DNA from: Runella aurantiaca
GTDB taxonomy: Bacteria > Bacteroidota > Bacteroidia > Cytophagales > Spirosomataceae
Length of the DNA: 64,000 bases
Reading direction: 5' to 3'
Assembly (NCBI RefSeq): GCF_003339505.1
Contig: NZ_QPIW01000016.1
Location: 1 to 64,000, forward strand
Part shown: positions 15,982-25,441 of the stretch, in pieces
Layout: every line of letters starts with the position of its first letter
Numbering within the stretch: position 1 is the first letter of the stretch
Notes under the pieces: generated by a model
Told to the model about the DNA's origin: nothing
The model's database searches: none
Seen by the model: only the letters and a program-made list of their open reading frames with translations
Position numbers and translations under genes: made by a program

Positions 15982-17359
15982 CCTGTTCCATCAAATCGCT
16001 GATGGTCTGGATGGCGTGAATGACGGTGCTGTGGTCGCGGCCACCAAAATGGTATCCGATGGATTTTAGCGATAAATCCGTCAGTTCTTTGGCGAAATAC
16101 ATCGCTACCTGACGTGGGTAAACCAACTCTTTCTTCCGACTTTTACCTTTCAAATCGGCAATGCTCACGTCGTAATAATCCGATACAATTTCTTGAATCG
16201 TATCAATATTGACTTCGCGGTCTTCGGCCGTCACGATGTTTTTCATGACGACTTTGGCCAAATCGAGGTCAATATCGCGGCGAACCAACGAAGCTTGGGC
16301 CATCAATGAAATGATTACCCCTTCCAATTCTCGCACGTTGGTATTGACGCTGTGGGCAATGTATTCAATGACGCTGTATTCGATATAAATTCCCTCGGCC
16401 TGCAATTTACGCTGAATAATGGCAATCCTTGTTTCAAAGTCGGGCTGCTGGAGGTCGGCGGTGAGGCCCCATTTAAAGCGGGAGAGCAATCGGTCTTGCA
16501 AGCCCTGCAACTCGCTCGGACGGCGGTCGGAAGTCATGATGATTTGACGCCCCGACTGGTGCAAGTGGTTGAATATATGGAAGAACGTATCTTGTGTTTT
16601 TTCTTTTCCTGACAAAAACTGCACATCGTCCAGAATCAACGCATCGACTTTCATGTAAAAATCGGTGAAATCTTGGAGCGTGTTGCTTTTGATGGCGTTG
16701 ATAAATTGGTTGGTAAATTTCTCTGACGAAACATACAGCACAAATTTATCGTGGTGATGGCCTTTGATGTGGTTGCCAATGGCCTGTACCAAGTGTGTTT
16801 TGCCCAGCCCTACGCCGCCATAAATCAGCAGTGGGTTGAAAGAAGTTACCCCGGGGCGTTGGGCCACGGCCATGCCTGCCGAGCGGGCCAAGCGGTTACA
16901 ATCTCCCTCGATGTAATTGTCAAAACTATAAGTAGGATTGAGGTACAAATCCAACTCCGACGAATCGGGGCTGCGCGGAGGTTGTGGGGTGGCTTTTTTT
17001 GGCTCAGAGGCGGCTTTTTGACGCGCTTCGGCGGCTTCGGGTGAGTTGGTGGTCGGAACGTGAACCTTGATGGGAGGTTGCCGGTCACCGCCTGTATCTA
17101 CGATGATGGAGTATTCCAGTTGGCCATCGCGACCGATGGCGTGGTCGAGTGCCCTACGCAGCACGTGAATATAATTCTCCTCCAGCCACTCATAAAAGAA
17201 TTGACTCGGAACTTGTATGGTCAAAGTTTTCCCCGCAAGCCGAAAGGGTACTATCGGCTCAAACCAGGTTTTAAAGCTCTGTTCAGGAACGTTGGCCTTA
17301 ATGACTTGAAGGCACTTTTCCCATACAACAGCCACTTCTTGTTGAAAAAAACTATCCAC
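15932..17359 (-). CDS. dnaA: Chromosomal replication initiator DnaA
   Basis: 475 residues with all four DnaA domains: domain I (1-90, KTWFEPIVPFRLAGKTL), a Pro/Lys-rich linker (95-135), the AAA+ domain with Walker A GGVGLGKTH (181-189) and Walker B LILDDVQFL, and the C-terminal DNA-binding domain with the DnaA signature GGRDHSTVIHA. It binds DnaA boxes and opens the origin. No cluster of TTATCCACA boxes is seen in the 363 bp upstream, so oriC is probably elsewhere; dnaN and recF are not adjacent, as is common in Bacteroidota. The ATG at 17359 gives a standard N terminus. Confidence 0.97.
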   Translation of the reverse strand: MDSFFQQEVAVVWEKCLQVIKANVPEQSFKTWFEPIVPFRLAGKTLTIQVPSQFFYEWLEENYIHVLRRALDHAIGRDGQLEYSIIVDTGGDRQPPIKVHVPTTNSPEAAEARQKAASEPKKATPQPPRSPDSSELDLYLNPTYSFDNYIEGDCNRLARSAGMAVAQRPGVTSFNPLLIYGGVGLGKTHLVQAIGNHIKGHHHDKFVLYVSSEKFTNQFINAIKSNTLQDFTDFYMKVDALILDDVQFLSGKEKTQDTFFHIFNHLHQSGRQIIMTSDRRPSELQGLQDRLLSRFKWGLTADLQQPDFETRIAIIQRKLQAEGIYIEYSVIEYIAHSVNTNVRELEGVIISLMAQASLVRRDIDLDLAKVVMKNIVTAEDREVNIDTIQEIVSDYYDVSIADLKGKSRKKELVYPRQVAMYFAKELTDLSLKSIGYHFGGRDHSTVIHAIQTISDLMEQDDSVKDAVQKIRSTFS

Positions 17360-17722
17360 TGAGTATCCTGAGTTATTCGTAAAAAACGGTCCAAAAATGT
17401 TGAGAGAGTACTATCTAAGTGTCAGTAAATCTGATTTTTAACGTTTAGCTCCGAATACATGTAAGGTCACCAAAAACCTTTTTTGCACAACCGCCCTTAA
17501 ATTAAGGGTTGCAAAAATAGGAAAAATGAATTAGAAACAATGACTTAAATATACTGATTTTGTTTTTGGAATGGCAAATTTAAAATGGGACAAGCTAATA
17601 TTGTATTATAGATAGGATAGATAAGACGGTATTTGTTTTGCAGGAAGTTGAAAGCTCAAAATATAACTCCTATTTTTACCTTCAGTAACGTAAAACGTAC
17701 TTTTTTTTATTAAAAACAGTTC
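17360..17722. other. Divergent intergenic region between dnaA and mutA
   Basis: A 363-bp AT-rich region between divergent genes. It holds the predicted dnaA promoter and palindrome (17494-17541) and, for mutA, a possible promoter GTTG (17647-17650), 20-base spacer, TATTTTTA (17671-17678). No DnaA-box cluster, RNA gene or ORF was found. Confidence 0.6.
17494..17541 (-). promoter_or_regulatory. Predicted dnaA promoter with a perfect palindrome at the start site
   Basis: On the minus strand TATTTTTG (17519-17512) matches the -7 element, and ATTG (17541-17538), 18 bases upstream, is a weak -33 element. The perfect 7-bp palindrome cccttaa-a-ttaaggg at 17494-17508 covers the expected transcription start (near 17505), in the place of an operator. 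The dnaA leader would then be about 145 bases. Confidence 0.4.
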
Positions 17723-19102
17723 ATGAGCTTTTCCCTTTTTTCAGAATTTTCGCCATCCGATAAAAACGCGTGGGTACAACAGGCGCTCAAAGATTTGAAA
17801 GGTAAAGACTACGACAAAACATTGTTGTGGAATACCCCCGAGGGCTTTGTGGTGGAACCGTATTATACCGACCAAGAGGTGCAAGAAACACAGCTTACGG
17901 GGTTGCAGGCGGCTCAACAAAAGAAATTAGGCTGGTTGAATCAACCCGTAGTGGTCTATGAAAGCGAGCGGGCTACCAATGCGGCAATGCTGGCGGTTTT
18001 GCAAAAAGGCGTTGACGCCCTGACACTGGACTTACGGAATACAGACCTCGAAATCATTGAGTTTACCAAACTTCTCTACGGAATCAAACTCAGCGATACA
18101 CCTCTATTTTTTCAAACCAACGGACAAAATACCGCTTTGATTCGCGCCCTTCAAACGTTTATTGCGTACCAAATGAAAGGAGGTTTGGCTGATGATGGCT
18201 TGGCAACGTGGATGACGACGGGGCAACTTTCGGAAACGTATTTTGCCGAATTGGCAGCGATAGCCATCGCCACAAAAGCATCGCCTAGCTTCAAAACCAT
18301 CTGTGTAAGTAGCCATGTGTTTCATAATGCGGGTGCCAACGCGGCGCAAGAATTGGCCTTCGCGCTGGCTTCGGCGGTGACGTATGCTGATAAGCTGACC
18401 GATGCGGGCCTTGACCCAGATGCCGTTTTTTCGAAACTTTATTTTTCGGTTTCGATTGGTACCAACTACTTTATGGAAATCGCAAAGTTGCGGGCGTTGC
18501 GGTTTTTATGGCAACGGGTGCAGGTGGGTTGGGGAATAGAACCTAAAATAGCCTACGTTCACGCCCAAACTTCGACTTTCTACGACGCGGCCATTACGCC
18601 CAATACCAATCTGTTGCGGGCGACAACCGAGGCCATGAGCGCGGTGATTGGCGGTTGCGATGCGCTGACCGTTCACGCATACGACGCCACGTTTCGGACG
18701 CCAGATGAATTTTCGGAACGTATTGCCCGAAATATTTCTATCCTTTTGAAAGAAGAAAGTTATCTTGATAGAACCCTTGACCCAGCGGCGGGTAGTTATT
18801 TTCTCGAAAACCTGACCCAACAATTGGCAGAGGTCGCTTGGAGTTTGTTTTTGGAAGTTGAAGAAAAAGGCGGCTTATTGGCAGCTTTTGAACAGGATTT
18901 TATTCAAAATAAAATCGAACAAAACGCAACTGAGACCCTGGCCGCCCTTCAACAGGGAACGCGGGTAATGGTAGGCGTGAACAAATTTCGGGTGGACGAA
19001 GAAGTGCCAGTGAAATACACTCCAACTCCCGAAGCTATCAATAAAGCCGTGTCTTTTAAATTACTTCGCCCCCAACGTATCGCCCAAACATTTGAACGAT
19101 GA
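17723..19102 (+). CDS. mutA: Methylmalonyl-CoA mutase small subunit
   Basis: 459 residues of the MM_CoA_mutase TIM-barrel family: FSVSIGTNYFMEIAKLRALR-type signature (LYFSVSIGTNYFMEIAKL), GGCDALTVHAYDATFRTPDE and DRTLDPAAGSYFLENLT. It lacks a C-terminal cobalamin-binding domain, which is normal for the catalytically silent beta subunit; at 459 residues it is shorter than the approximately 620-residue subunits that keep a degenerate one. It pairs with MutB to interconvert methylmalonyl-CoA and succinyl-CoA. mutB starts 57 bp later, so they form one operon. Confidence 0.92.
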   Translation: MSFSLFSEFSPSDKNAWVQQALKDLKGKDYDKTLLWNTPEGFVVEPYYTDQEVQETQLTGLQAAQQKKLGWLNQPVVVYESERATNAAMLAVLQKGVDALTLDLRNTDLEIIEFTKLLYGIKLSDTPLFFQTNGQNTALIRALQTFIAYQMKGGLADDGLATWMTTGQLSETYFAELAAIAIATKASPSFKTICVSSHVFHNAGANAAQELAFALASAVTYADKLTDAGLDPDAVFSKLYFSVSIGTNYFMEIAKLRALRFLWQRVQVGWGIEPKIAYVHAQTSTFYDAAITPNTNLLRATTEAMSAVIGGCDALTVHAYDATFRTPDEFSERIARNISILLKEESYLDRTLDPAAGSYFLENLTQQLAEVAWSLFLEVEEKGGLLAAFEQDFIQNKIEQNATETLAALQQGTRVMVGVNKFRVDEEVPVKYTPTPEAINKAVSFKLLRPQRIAQTFER

Positions 19103-19159
19103 TACAGACCGTTCAATTTGCCAAAATATTGCTAAAAAAATATAGTTGAACTACAACTA

Positions 19160-21298
19160 ATGAAACCCAACTTCCTCAACATACACTCTTCCATTCAAGC
19201 CCCAATTTCCGAAATGGGGTCGAGCAAAGCTTTTGTAACCGCAGAAGGTATCAAAGTGAAACCTACCTTTACCAAAATGGATATTCGGGAGGCAGAACAC
19301 TTGGTTTTTGGGGCAGGGATTCCGCCTTTTTTGCGTGGCCCTTACAGCACGATGTACGTCCAACAGCCTTGGACGATTCGCCAATATGCAGGTTTTTCTA
19401 CGGCCGAGGAGTCCAATGCCTTTTATCGTCGGAATTTGGCCGCCGGCCAAAAAGGACTTTCTGTGGCGTTTGACTTGGCCACGCACCGAGGTTATGATTC
19501 CGACCATCCGCGCGTGGTGGGTGATGTGGGCAAGGCAGGCGTCGCGATTGACAGTATCGAAGACATGAAAGTGTTGTTTGACCAAATTCCGCTTGATCAG
19601 ATGTCGGTGTCGATGACCATGAACGGGGCGGTATTGCCCATCATGGCCTTTTATATCGTGGCGGCGGAGGAGCAAGGCGTAAAACCCGAGCAATTGGCAG
19701 GGACGATCCAGAACGATATTTTGAAGGAGTTCATGGTGCGCAATACTTACATTTATCCACCAGCGCCGAGTATGCGTATCATTGGTGATATTTTTGCGTA
19801 TGCCAGTAAGTTTATGCCCAAATTCAACAGCATCAGCATTAGCGGCTACCACATGCACGAAGCGGGCGCGCCCGCGCACATTGAGCTGGCCTACACGCTG
19901 GCCGATGGCTTAGAATACCTGCGCACAGGGCTGGCAGCGGGCATGGACATTGACGGTTTTGCACCTCGTTTGTCGTTTTTTTGGGGCATTGGCATGAACC
20001 ATTTTATGGAAATCGCCAAGATGCGGGCGGGACGATTGCTTTGGGCTAAAATTGTTAATCAATTTGGCCCAAAAAACAGTAAATCGTTGGCGTTACGCAC
20101 GCATTGCCAGACATCGGGCTGGTCACTGACGGAGCAGGACCCATTCAACAACGTGGCCCGGACCACCATTGAAGCCATGGCGGCGGCGTTGGGACATACG
20201 CAAAGTTTACACACCAATTCGCTCGACGAAGCTATTGCATTGCCGACCGATTTTTCGGCGCGGATTGCCCGAAATACACAGTTGTATTTGCAGTACGAAA
20301 CCGATATTTGTCGGGTGGTAGACCCGTGGGGCGGGAGTTATTACGTCGAATATTTGACCAAGGAACTGACCGAAAAAGCTTGGGCGTTGATTGAAGAAGT
20401 GGAAGAGATGGGTGGTATGACCAAAGCTATCGAAGCGGGTTTACCCAAAATGCGCATCGAAGAAGCCGCCGCCCGTAAGCAGGCGCGCATTGACAGTGGA
20501 AAAGACGTAATTGTAGGTGTAAACAAGTATAAACCCGATTCGGTAAAGCCGCTGGAATTGTTGGAAGTGGACAATAAAGCTGTTCGTGAAGCGCAGGTAG
20601 CGCAACTTGCGCGTATAAAGGCCCAACGAAACACCGAAAAAGTACAACAGGCATTGGCGGCCATTACGGACGCTTGCCGACAGCAGGGAGGGATGGACAA
20701 TACAACCAATTTGCTGGCGTTGGCGATTGAAGCCGCCCGCGTGAGAGCTACCCTCGGGGAGATTTCGGATGCCATGGAAAAGATTTTTGGAAGATATAAA
20801 GCCGTGATACGTTCTATTTCAGGAGTTTACAGCGCGGAGGTTTCGGACGATGAGAATTTCCGAATTGCCCGCGAAATGACCGACCGCTTTGCTGAGCTGG
20901 AAGGCCGTCGACCACGAATTATGGTGGCCAAAATGGGGCAGGATGGTCACGACCGGGGCGCCAAAGTCATCGCCACGAGTTTTGCCGATTTGGGCTTCGA
21001 TGTCGATATGGGACCGCTGTTCCAGACGCCCGAAGAAACCGCCCGTCAGGCGGCCGAAAATGATGTGCATATTGTGGGAGCGTCTAGCCTTGCGGCAGGA
21101 CATAAAACCCTTGTTCCTCAGCTCATTGAAGAACTCAAAAAACTCGGTCGGGAAGATATTATGGTCATTGCAGGGGGCGTCATTCCTCCGCAAGATTACG
21201 ACTTTTTGTACAAAGCGGGCGTCAAAGGTGTATTTGGCCCCGGTACGGTGATTTCGGTCGCGGCTCAAAAGATTTTGAAGGAATTGATGGGAGAGTAA
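19160..21298 (+). CDS. mutB: Methylmalonyl-CoA mutase large (catalytic) subunit
   Basis: 712 residues, normal for the alpha subunit. The barrel (about 50-560) has [38 protein letters not shown] and [13 protein letters not shown]. The cobalamin-binding domain (about 580-712) carries DGHDRGAKV, with H597 as the axial cobalt ligand, then [16 protein letters not shown] and [17 protein letters not shown]. It needs adenosylcobalamin and isomerises (R)-methylmalonyl-CoA to succinyl-CoA, linking propionate and branched-chain breakdown to the TCA cycle. No MeaB chaperone or epimerase gene is nearby. Confidence 0.96.
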   Translation: MKPNFLNIHSSIQAPISEMGSSKAFVTAEGIKVKPTFTKMDIREAEHLVFGAGIPPFLRGPYSTMYVQQPWTIRQYAGFSTAEESNAFYRRNLAAGQKGLSVAFDLATHRGYDSDHPRVVGDVGKAGVAIDSIEDMKVLFDQIPLDQMSVSMTMNGAVLPIMAFYIVAAEEQGVKPEQLAGTIQNDILKEFMVRNTYIYPPAPSMRIIGDIFAYASKFMPKFNSISISGYHMHEAGAPAHIELAYTLADGLEYLRTGLAAGMDIDGFAPRLSFFWGIGMNHFMEIAKMRAGRLLWAKIVNQFGPKNSKSLALRTHCQTSGWSLTEQDPFNNVARTTIEAMAAALGHTQSLHTNSLDEAIALPTDFSARIARNTQLYLQYETDICRVVDPWGGSYYVEYLTKELTEKAWALIEEVEEMGGMTKAIEAGLPKMRIEEAAARKQARIDSGKDVIVGVNKYKPDSVKPLELLEVDNKAVREAQVAQLARIKAQRNTEKVQQALAAITDACRQQGGMDNTTNLLALAIEAARVRATLGEISDAMEKIFGRYKAVIRSISGVYSAEVSDDENFRIAREMTDRFAELEGRRPRIMVAKMGQDGHDRGAKVIATSFADLGFDVDMGPLFQTPEETARQAAENDVHIVGASSLAAGHKTLVPQLIEELKKLGREDIMVIAGGVIPPQDYDFLYKAGVKGVFGPGTVISVAAQKILKELMGE

Positions 21299-21440
21299 GG
21301 GAGTACAAAAAACAAATACTCTTTTGGAAGATGCCTTGTTAGCAACAGCAAGGCATTGAATAGTAAGTTAACTAGGCATCTGAAATCTAATTGAAATGAG
21401 CAATACGAACAATGTCGCTCATAGGTAACGTAGTAATTTC

Positions 21441-21472
21441 GTTGCCCATTTACAATTTTAGGTTTATGTTTG
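21441..21472 (+). promoter_or_regulatory. Predicted thyA promoter
   Basis: GTTG at 21441-21444, a 20-base spacer and TATGTTTG at 21465-21472 match the Bacteroidota consensus with one change. The expected start near 21479 leaves about 23 bases before the thyA ATG at 21502. Confidence 0.5.
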
Positions 21473-21501
21473 AGTAAAAATTAGGTTTCAGGAATTCAAC
21501 C

Positions 21502-22296
21502 ATGCAACAATACCACGACTTACTTCGCCATATTTTAGCCCACGGAGCCCGCAAAACTGACCGTACGGGCACGGGAACCATCAGTGTATTTGGCTACCAG
21601 ATGCGCTTTGACCTTCAGGAAGGCTTTCCACTGGTCACGACCAAAAAGGTTCATACCAAATCCATCATCCACGAGTTGCTTTGGTTTTTGAAGGGCGATA
21701 CCAACACCAAGTACCTCAAAGACCACGGCGTGAGCATCTGGGACGAATGGGCCGATGCCGACGGCAACCTCGGCCCCGTCTACGGCAAGCAATGGCGCAG
21801 TTGGGAAGCCCCCGACGGACGCATCATTGACCAGTTTCAAGATGTGTTGAAGCAACTCAAAAACAATCCCGATTCTCGACGCATTATTGTATCGGCTTGG
21901 AATCCAGCCGATTTGAATAAAATGGCCTTGTCCCCCTGCCATGCCTTGTTTCAGTTTTATGTGGCAGATAATAAACTCTCGTGCCAGCTCTATCAGCGCA
22001 GTGCGGATGTGTTTTTGGGGGTGCCTTTCAATATCGCAAGTTACGCGCTCTTGACCATGATGATTGCGCAAGAGTGCGGCTTTGAGTACGGTGATTTTAT
22101 CTGGACGGGCGGTGATACGCACATTTACCTCAACCATTTGGAACAGGTAGAGTTGCAACTGTCGCGCGAATTGCGACCGTTGCCGATGATGAAACTAAAC
22201 CCCGATGTAAAAAGCGTATTCGACTTCAAATTTGAAGATTTTACGCTCGAAGGCTATGCGCCTTGGCCGGGCATTAAGGCTCCCGTAGCGGTGTAA
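21502..22296 (+). CDS. thyA: Thymidylate synthase ThyA
   Basis: 264 residues, the same length as E. coli ThyA. The catalytic Cys146 lies in [13 protein letters not shown]. The folate/dUMP site shows [32 protein letters not shown], the [20 protein letters not shown] segment in two parts and [12 protein letters not shown]. It methylates dUMP to dTMP using 5,10-methylene-tetrahydrofolate. No dihydrofolate reductase gene follows directly. The start is the first ATG and gives the standard N terminus [12 protein letters not shown]. Confidence 0.97.
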   Translation: MQQYHDLLRHILAHGARKTDRTGTGTISVFGYQMRFDLQEGFPLVTTKKVHTKSIIHELLWFLKGDTNTKYLKDHGVSIWDEWADADGNLGPVYGKQWRSWEAPDGRIIDQFQDVLKQLKNNPDSRRIIVSAWNPADLNKMALSPCHALFQFYVADNKLSCQLYQRSADVFLGVPFNIASYALLTMMIAQECGFEYGDFIWTGGDTHIYLNHLEQVELQLSRELRPLPMMKLNPDVKSVFDFKFEDFTLEGYAPWPGIKAPVAV

Positions 22297-22466
22297 TGGG
22301 TAGGTTTTTAGGTATTTAAGGATTAGTCAGTCGTTAATTACATCATCGTCAAGCCACTATCCGACTGTTTCGGTTTTACCTCCTTTATCGCTAGCGTTAT
22401 TGGAGTGAGGTTTTGTGTTGTTAGTGTGTTTCTTTAAATTAGTGTACTTTTTTACAGTTTACTATT

Positions 22467-22706
22467 ATGAAATACCCACTTATCGTTTCGGATATTAACA
22501 TTTTGGGTGGAAAACCATGTATTAAAAATACCAGAATTAGCGTACAGCTGATATTAGAATGGATAGCTTCTGGAGCAACCATTCATGATATTGCCTCAAA
22601 ATACCCGCATATACCCGCAGAAGGAATTCAGCAGGCTATTCTGTATGCTTCTGATGCCATGAAAAATGAAATTGTCATTGAAGTCCAACATTCTGCCGCT
22701 GCTTAA
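22467..22706 (+). CDS. DUF433 antitoxin-like protein
   Basis: 79 residues of the DUF433 (VapB45-like) family: ILGGKPCIKNTRISVQLILE, then SGATIHDIASKYPHIPAEGI, a small winged/helix-turn-helix fold. In this family the protein usually binds DNA and neutralises a PIN-like partner. Its stop TAA shares a base with the ATG of the next gene (TAATG), so the pair is translationally coupled. Confidence 0.85.
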   Translation: MKYPLIVSDINILGGKPCIKNTRISVQLILEWIASGATIHDIASKYPHIPAEGIQQAILYASDAMKNEIVIEVQHSAAA

Positions 22707-23095
22707 TGAAGCTCTCCGACTTTTTATTTTTCACCGACGAAAACATTGATCCTTTATTAGTTGTATTTCTCCGAGAACAGGGATTGGATGTGTTTGATAC
22801 AAAAGAGAACAACCTTTTTGCTGCTTCAGATGCTTTTCTATTGGATATGGCAACCAAAAATAATCGCGTAGTTATTACGTTAGATAGCGATTTTGGCACT
22901 TTAGTGCATAAAGATCAATCTACTTTTTTAGGAATTGTTTTTTTAAGACCGGGGCACTTTGATTCTTCGTATCATATCCAAACATTTCAGGCGCTTTTGA
23001 ATGTAAACCCAGAAATAGAGTCTCCTTTTATGGTCATTGCGGAATGGGCGAAAGGAGGAGTTAAAATAAGAATCAAAAATGCAATGATTTATTAA
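22706..23095 (+). CDS. DUF5615 PIN-like toxin
   Basis: 129 residues with the DUF5615 (Mut7-C-like PIN) pattern: an early acidic motif FTDENIDPLLVVFLREQG; FAASDAFLLDMATKNNRVVI; LDSDFGTLV with conserved Asp residues expected to bind metal; and a C-terminal hydrophobic strand IVFLRPGH. The predicted activity is RNA cleavage. Coupled by a one-base overlap to the DUF433 gene, it forms a toxin-antitoxin pair sitting between core genes. Confidence 0.82.
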   Translation: MKLSDFLFFTDENIDPLLVVFLREQGLDVFDTKENNLFAASDAFLLDMATKNNRVVITLDSDFGTLVHKDQSTFLGIVFLRPGHFDSSYHIQTFQALLNVNPEIESPFMVIAEWAKGGVKIRIKNAMIY

Positions 23096-23129
23096 GCCGG
23101 GTGAAAGTACTTTTTGATGCATCCTGTAA

Positions 23130-25118
23130 TTACAACTCCTCCAAATACAGCGTATTCCCCTCTACATTTCGCTGTATTTTTTTGCCGTTGATGGTGGTCG
23201 TAAACGTGACGGGCTCGAAGGCTTCGGCAAAATTATCTTGAAACAGCAGTAGCCGTTTGCCCGTTTTTGGGTTTTTCCACACTTGTAGCCACGGCTGATT
23301 GTGTTTGAACGCCCGTGCAAACTCTCCCGTGTCATTTTGCCAAACCGCTTTTGTGGTTTCCTGCGTGGCTCTTTGGTAATCAAAACCGTAGCTTTCGCGG
23401 GTTTGGGTGCCGTCTAGAATGTGCTGATACTTGGCAAACAACTCATGCGCCTGCACCATAGTAGCTATCCCGAGGGCGTCTTTGCCGATGTAATCTTCGT
23501 TGAGTGAGGGGCAAGCGGGTTGGTCGGGTCCTTGGTACTCATACACAAAATAGCCCCCCGTCTTTTGCGATTCACACGAAAGGTTTCCGTTGATTTTGGA
23601 ATACCTCAACGCCTGATAAGGATTGTAGGATTGACCAAAAATCCAGTAATTGGTGTAGAAAACGCGTGGATTGCAAAGGTGAACAAATACCGCATCCCGC
23701 ACCAGATTCATGGGGTACATCACCCGATTGTCTAGTTGTCTGACGTAGCCTTTGGTGCCGTTGCCTACCTTAAATCGCCGCGTGTAGCTGCGTCTGGCGT
23801 CGGCGGGCTTGTCTTCGTAGGGCCAAAGAAAGTTGAGGAATTTTACTTTTGGGGGCACAATCAGCGATTTCAGATTGAGTACATCCAGCGTTCGTAGGTA
23901 CCAGTTGATGGGGGCTTTCCAGACTTGAGGCGGTTGGTCGGTGGCATCACTCGTATTGACGGTGCTGCTCGTGTAGCCAAAACCCGTCATGAGGATGGCC
24001 GGATAAGGAATTTTTACGTTTTGGATGGATTTTGTTTCTTGATGAATAGCCAAATAGTCATCAATGTTTTTTTTGCCAGCGCTCCAGTTGTCGTTGGCGT
24101 AGCCGTCTAATGTGAAGGTGTTTCCCTTAAACGTAAACGACGGTGCATCCCCAATCCATGAATAAAACAACTTTCCGTAGCGTTTGTAAATCCGGTCCGA
24201 AAGCTCGTACATGATTTTCCCAAAGTTGGGGTCTGACATGTCCCAATACCATCCTTCTTCGGCTTTGCCAGGCTCAAAATCGACCGAAAAAGCGTCGGCG
24301 GGTGTGCTTTTAGCCAACCAATCGGCGGCTTGGTCGAGTTGCTTTGAATCAAAACGGGTAATTCCTTGCTTATTTCGCGGCTTGATGTGCTTGATTAAGC
24401 CATCCACTTCTCCCGCGTATAGGAGTTTAAACTTAGTGGGGTTAACGTTCCAATTGACCTTTTGTAAGTTCTTAATGGGTTCGTCAATGGGCAATGATTC
24501 AGAACCGTATTTTTTGTTAAGCAACGTAAATGCGGGGGTTTGTTTGAAAATCCGACTGTCGCCCACGGCACCATTATTGGGCCAAAGCGGCTGAGTATAG
24601 GCGATTTTTGACGGGGTTTTGTCCAACGAATCCCGCACCCAAAAAATGGCCTCGTAGGCGGCGGCGTATTTGGCCTGCCCAGCGGCCACGTTAAACGCCG
24701 ACGTGAGCCAGCTTTCCGAATTTACGTTGGCTACTTCCGTGACGTATTTGACAAGATGAATCCAGCGGTTGGGTAAAAGCGGTTGTTGCGTAAGCTGACG
24801 CGCATCTACTCGGTTGACACTGCCGTTGAGGGCATAGTAAGTCGTGCGGCCTTGCTCTGGCTTTGAGGCATCGACCAAGTATAATTTATTGTCGGTGCGG
24901 CGTTCAATCCGCAATTGGAGTTGTTGGTCTTCGTAGCGGTTGGGGTCAGGTTCAAATTCAAAATGAACAATGGCCGCTTGGGCGCGCGGAAGGGCTTTGA
25001 GCGCAGGAACAACTTGGAGGGTGGTGGTTGGGGTGCGTTCGCCAGTAAAATACGTTGCGATTAGGTAAGTACCCGCAATGAGCCCTGCTGTTATGCCTAT
25101 TTTCATGCTATTTTTCAC
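23130..25118 (-). CDS. Large exported protein of unknown function, possible glycoside hydrolase-like barrel
   Basis: 662 residues. The N terminus has a basic start and one hydrophobic segment (IGITAGLIAGTYLIATYF, about 7-24), acting as signal or anchor. The body contains DAFSVDFEPGKAEEGWYWD and then GKLFYSWIGDAPSF, a pattern of acidic residues at strand ends like TIM-barrel hydrolases, but I cannot name a family. The C terminus looks beta-rich (KRLLLFQDNFAEAFEPVTF). The start is GTG at 25118, overlapping the MerR stop (GTGA); an ATG four codons on is an alternative. Coupling to a MerR gene suggests co-expression with it. Confidence 0.75.
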   Translation of the reverse strand: MKNSMKIGITAGLIAGTYLIATYFTGERTPTTTLQVVPALKALPRAQAAIVHFEFEPDPNRYEDQQLQLRIERRTDNKLYLVDASKPEQGRTTYYALNGSVNRVDARQLTQQPLLPNRWIHLVKYVTEVANVNSESWLTSAFNVAAGQAKYAAAYEAIFWVRDSLDKTPSKIAYTQPLWPNNGAVGDSRIFKQTPAFTLLNKKYGSESLPIDEPIKNLQKVNWNVNPTKFKLLYAGEVDGLIKHIKPRNKQGITRFDSKQLDQAADWLAKSTPADAFSVDFEPGKAEEGWYWDMSDPNFGKIMYELSDRIYKRYGKLFYSWIGDAPSFTFKGNTFTLDGYANDNWSAGKKNIDDYLAIHQETKSIQNVKIPYPAILMTGFGYTSSTVNTSDATDQPPQVWKAPINWYLRTLDVLNLKSLIVPPKVKFLNFLWPYEDKPADARRSYTRRFKVGNGTKGYVRQLDNRVMYPMNLVRDAVFVHLCNPRVFYTNYWIFGQSYNPYQALRYSKINGNLSCESQKTGGYFVYEYQGPDQPACPSLNEDYIGKDALGIATMVQAHELFAKYQHILDGTQTRESYGFDYQRATQETTKAVWQNDTGEFARAFKHNQPWLQVWKNPKTGKRLLLFQDNFAEAFEPVTFTTTINGKKIQRNVEGNTLYLEEL

Positions 25119-25441
25119 TTGAGAAGTTCTTTGACGTCTTGGAGGTAACGTTTAACAACTTCCAACTGTTGTATGGCCCGTTTTATTTTGGTGCGTTGAC
25201 TGCGGTCCGATTCCATGATTTGGCGTGCCGCCGACAGTTTGTGTTTTTTGTGCTCAACGAGGTAGACAATTTCGTCGAGAATTTCCAAATCTGCTAATGT
25301 GTAGATGCGGTCACCGCCACGTTTTTCGGGTTTTAGCATCGGAAACACCGATTCCCAATACCGCAGTTTGGAGGCGTCAAAACCATAACGAACGGCCACT
25401 TCGTTGATGTTATAATAAAGTTTATGAGAGTCGTCATTCAT
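25115..25441 (-). CDS. MerR-family transcriptional regulator
   Basis: 108 residues starting at the ATG at 25441 (MNDDSHKLYYNINEVAVRYG). The MerR DNA-binding helices are YNINEVAVRYGFDASKLRYW, with the wing GGDRIYTLADLEILDEI, followed by a coiled helix ending QQLEVVKRYLQDVKELLK. There is no effector domain or Cys cluster. The open frame runs upstream to 25609, but that part lies inside the neighbouring gene; the start at 25441 overlaps its stop by 4 bp (ATGA), the normal coupling. Targets are unknown. Confidence 0.88.
   Translation of the reverse strand: MNDDSHKLYYNINEVAVRYGFDASKLRYWESVFPMLKPEKRGGDRIYTLADLEILDEIVYLVEHKKHKLSAARQIMESDRSQRTKIKRAIQQLEVVKRYLQDVKELLK

Noticed and set aside
17360..17722. 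oriC next to dnaA
   Set aside because: No cluster of TTATCCACA-like boxes and no clear unwinding element were found; AT-richness alone is not enough.
19157..19879. 240-codon minus-strand frame opposite mutB
   Set aside because: Antisense shadow of a strongly conserved gene; the translation is rich in His/Arg without any domain.
21331..21356. 8-bp hairpin after mutB as a terminator
   Set aside because: The stem is short, the loop is 10 bases, and no T-run follows.
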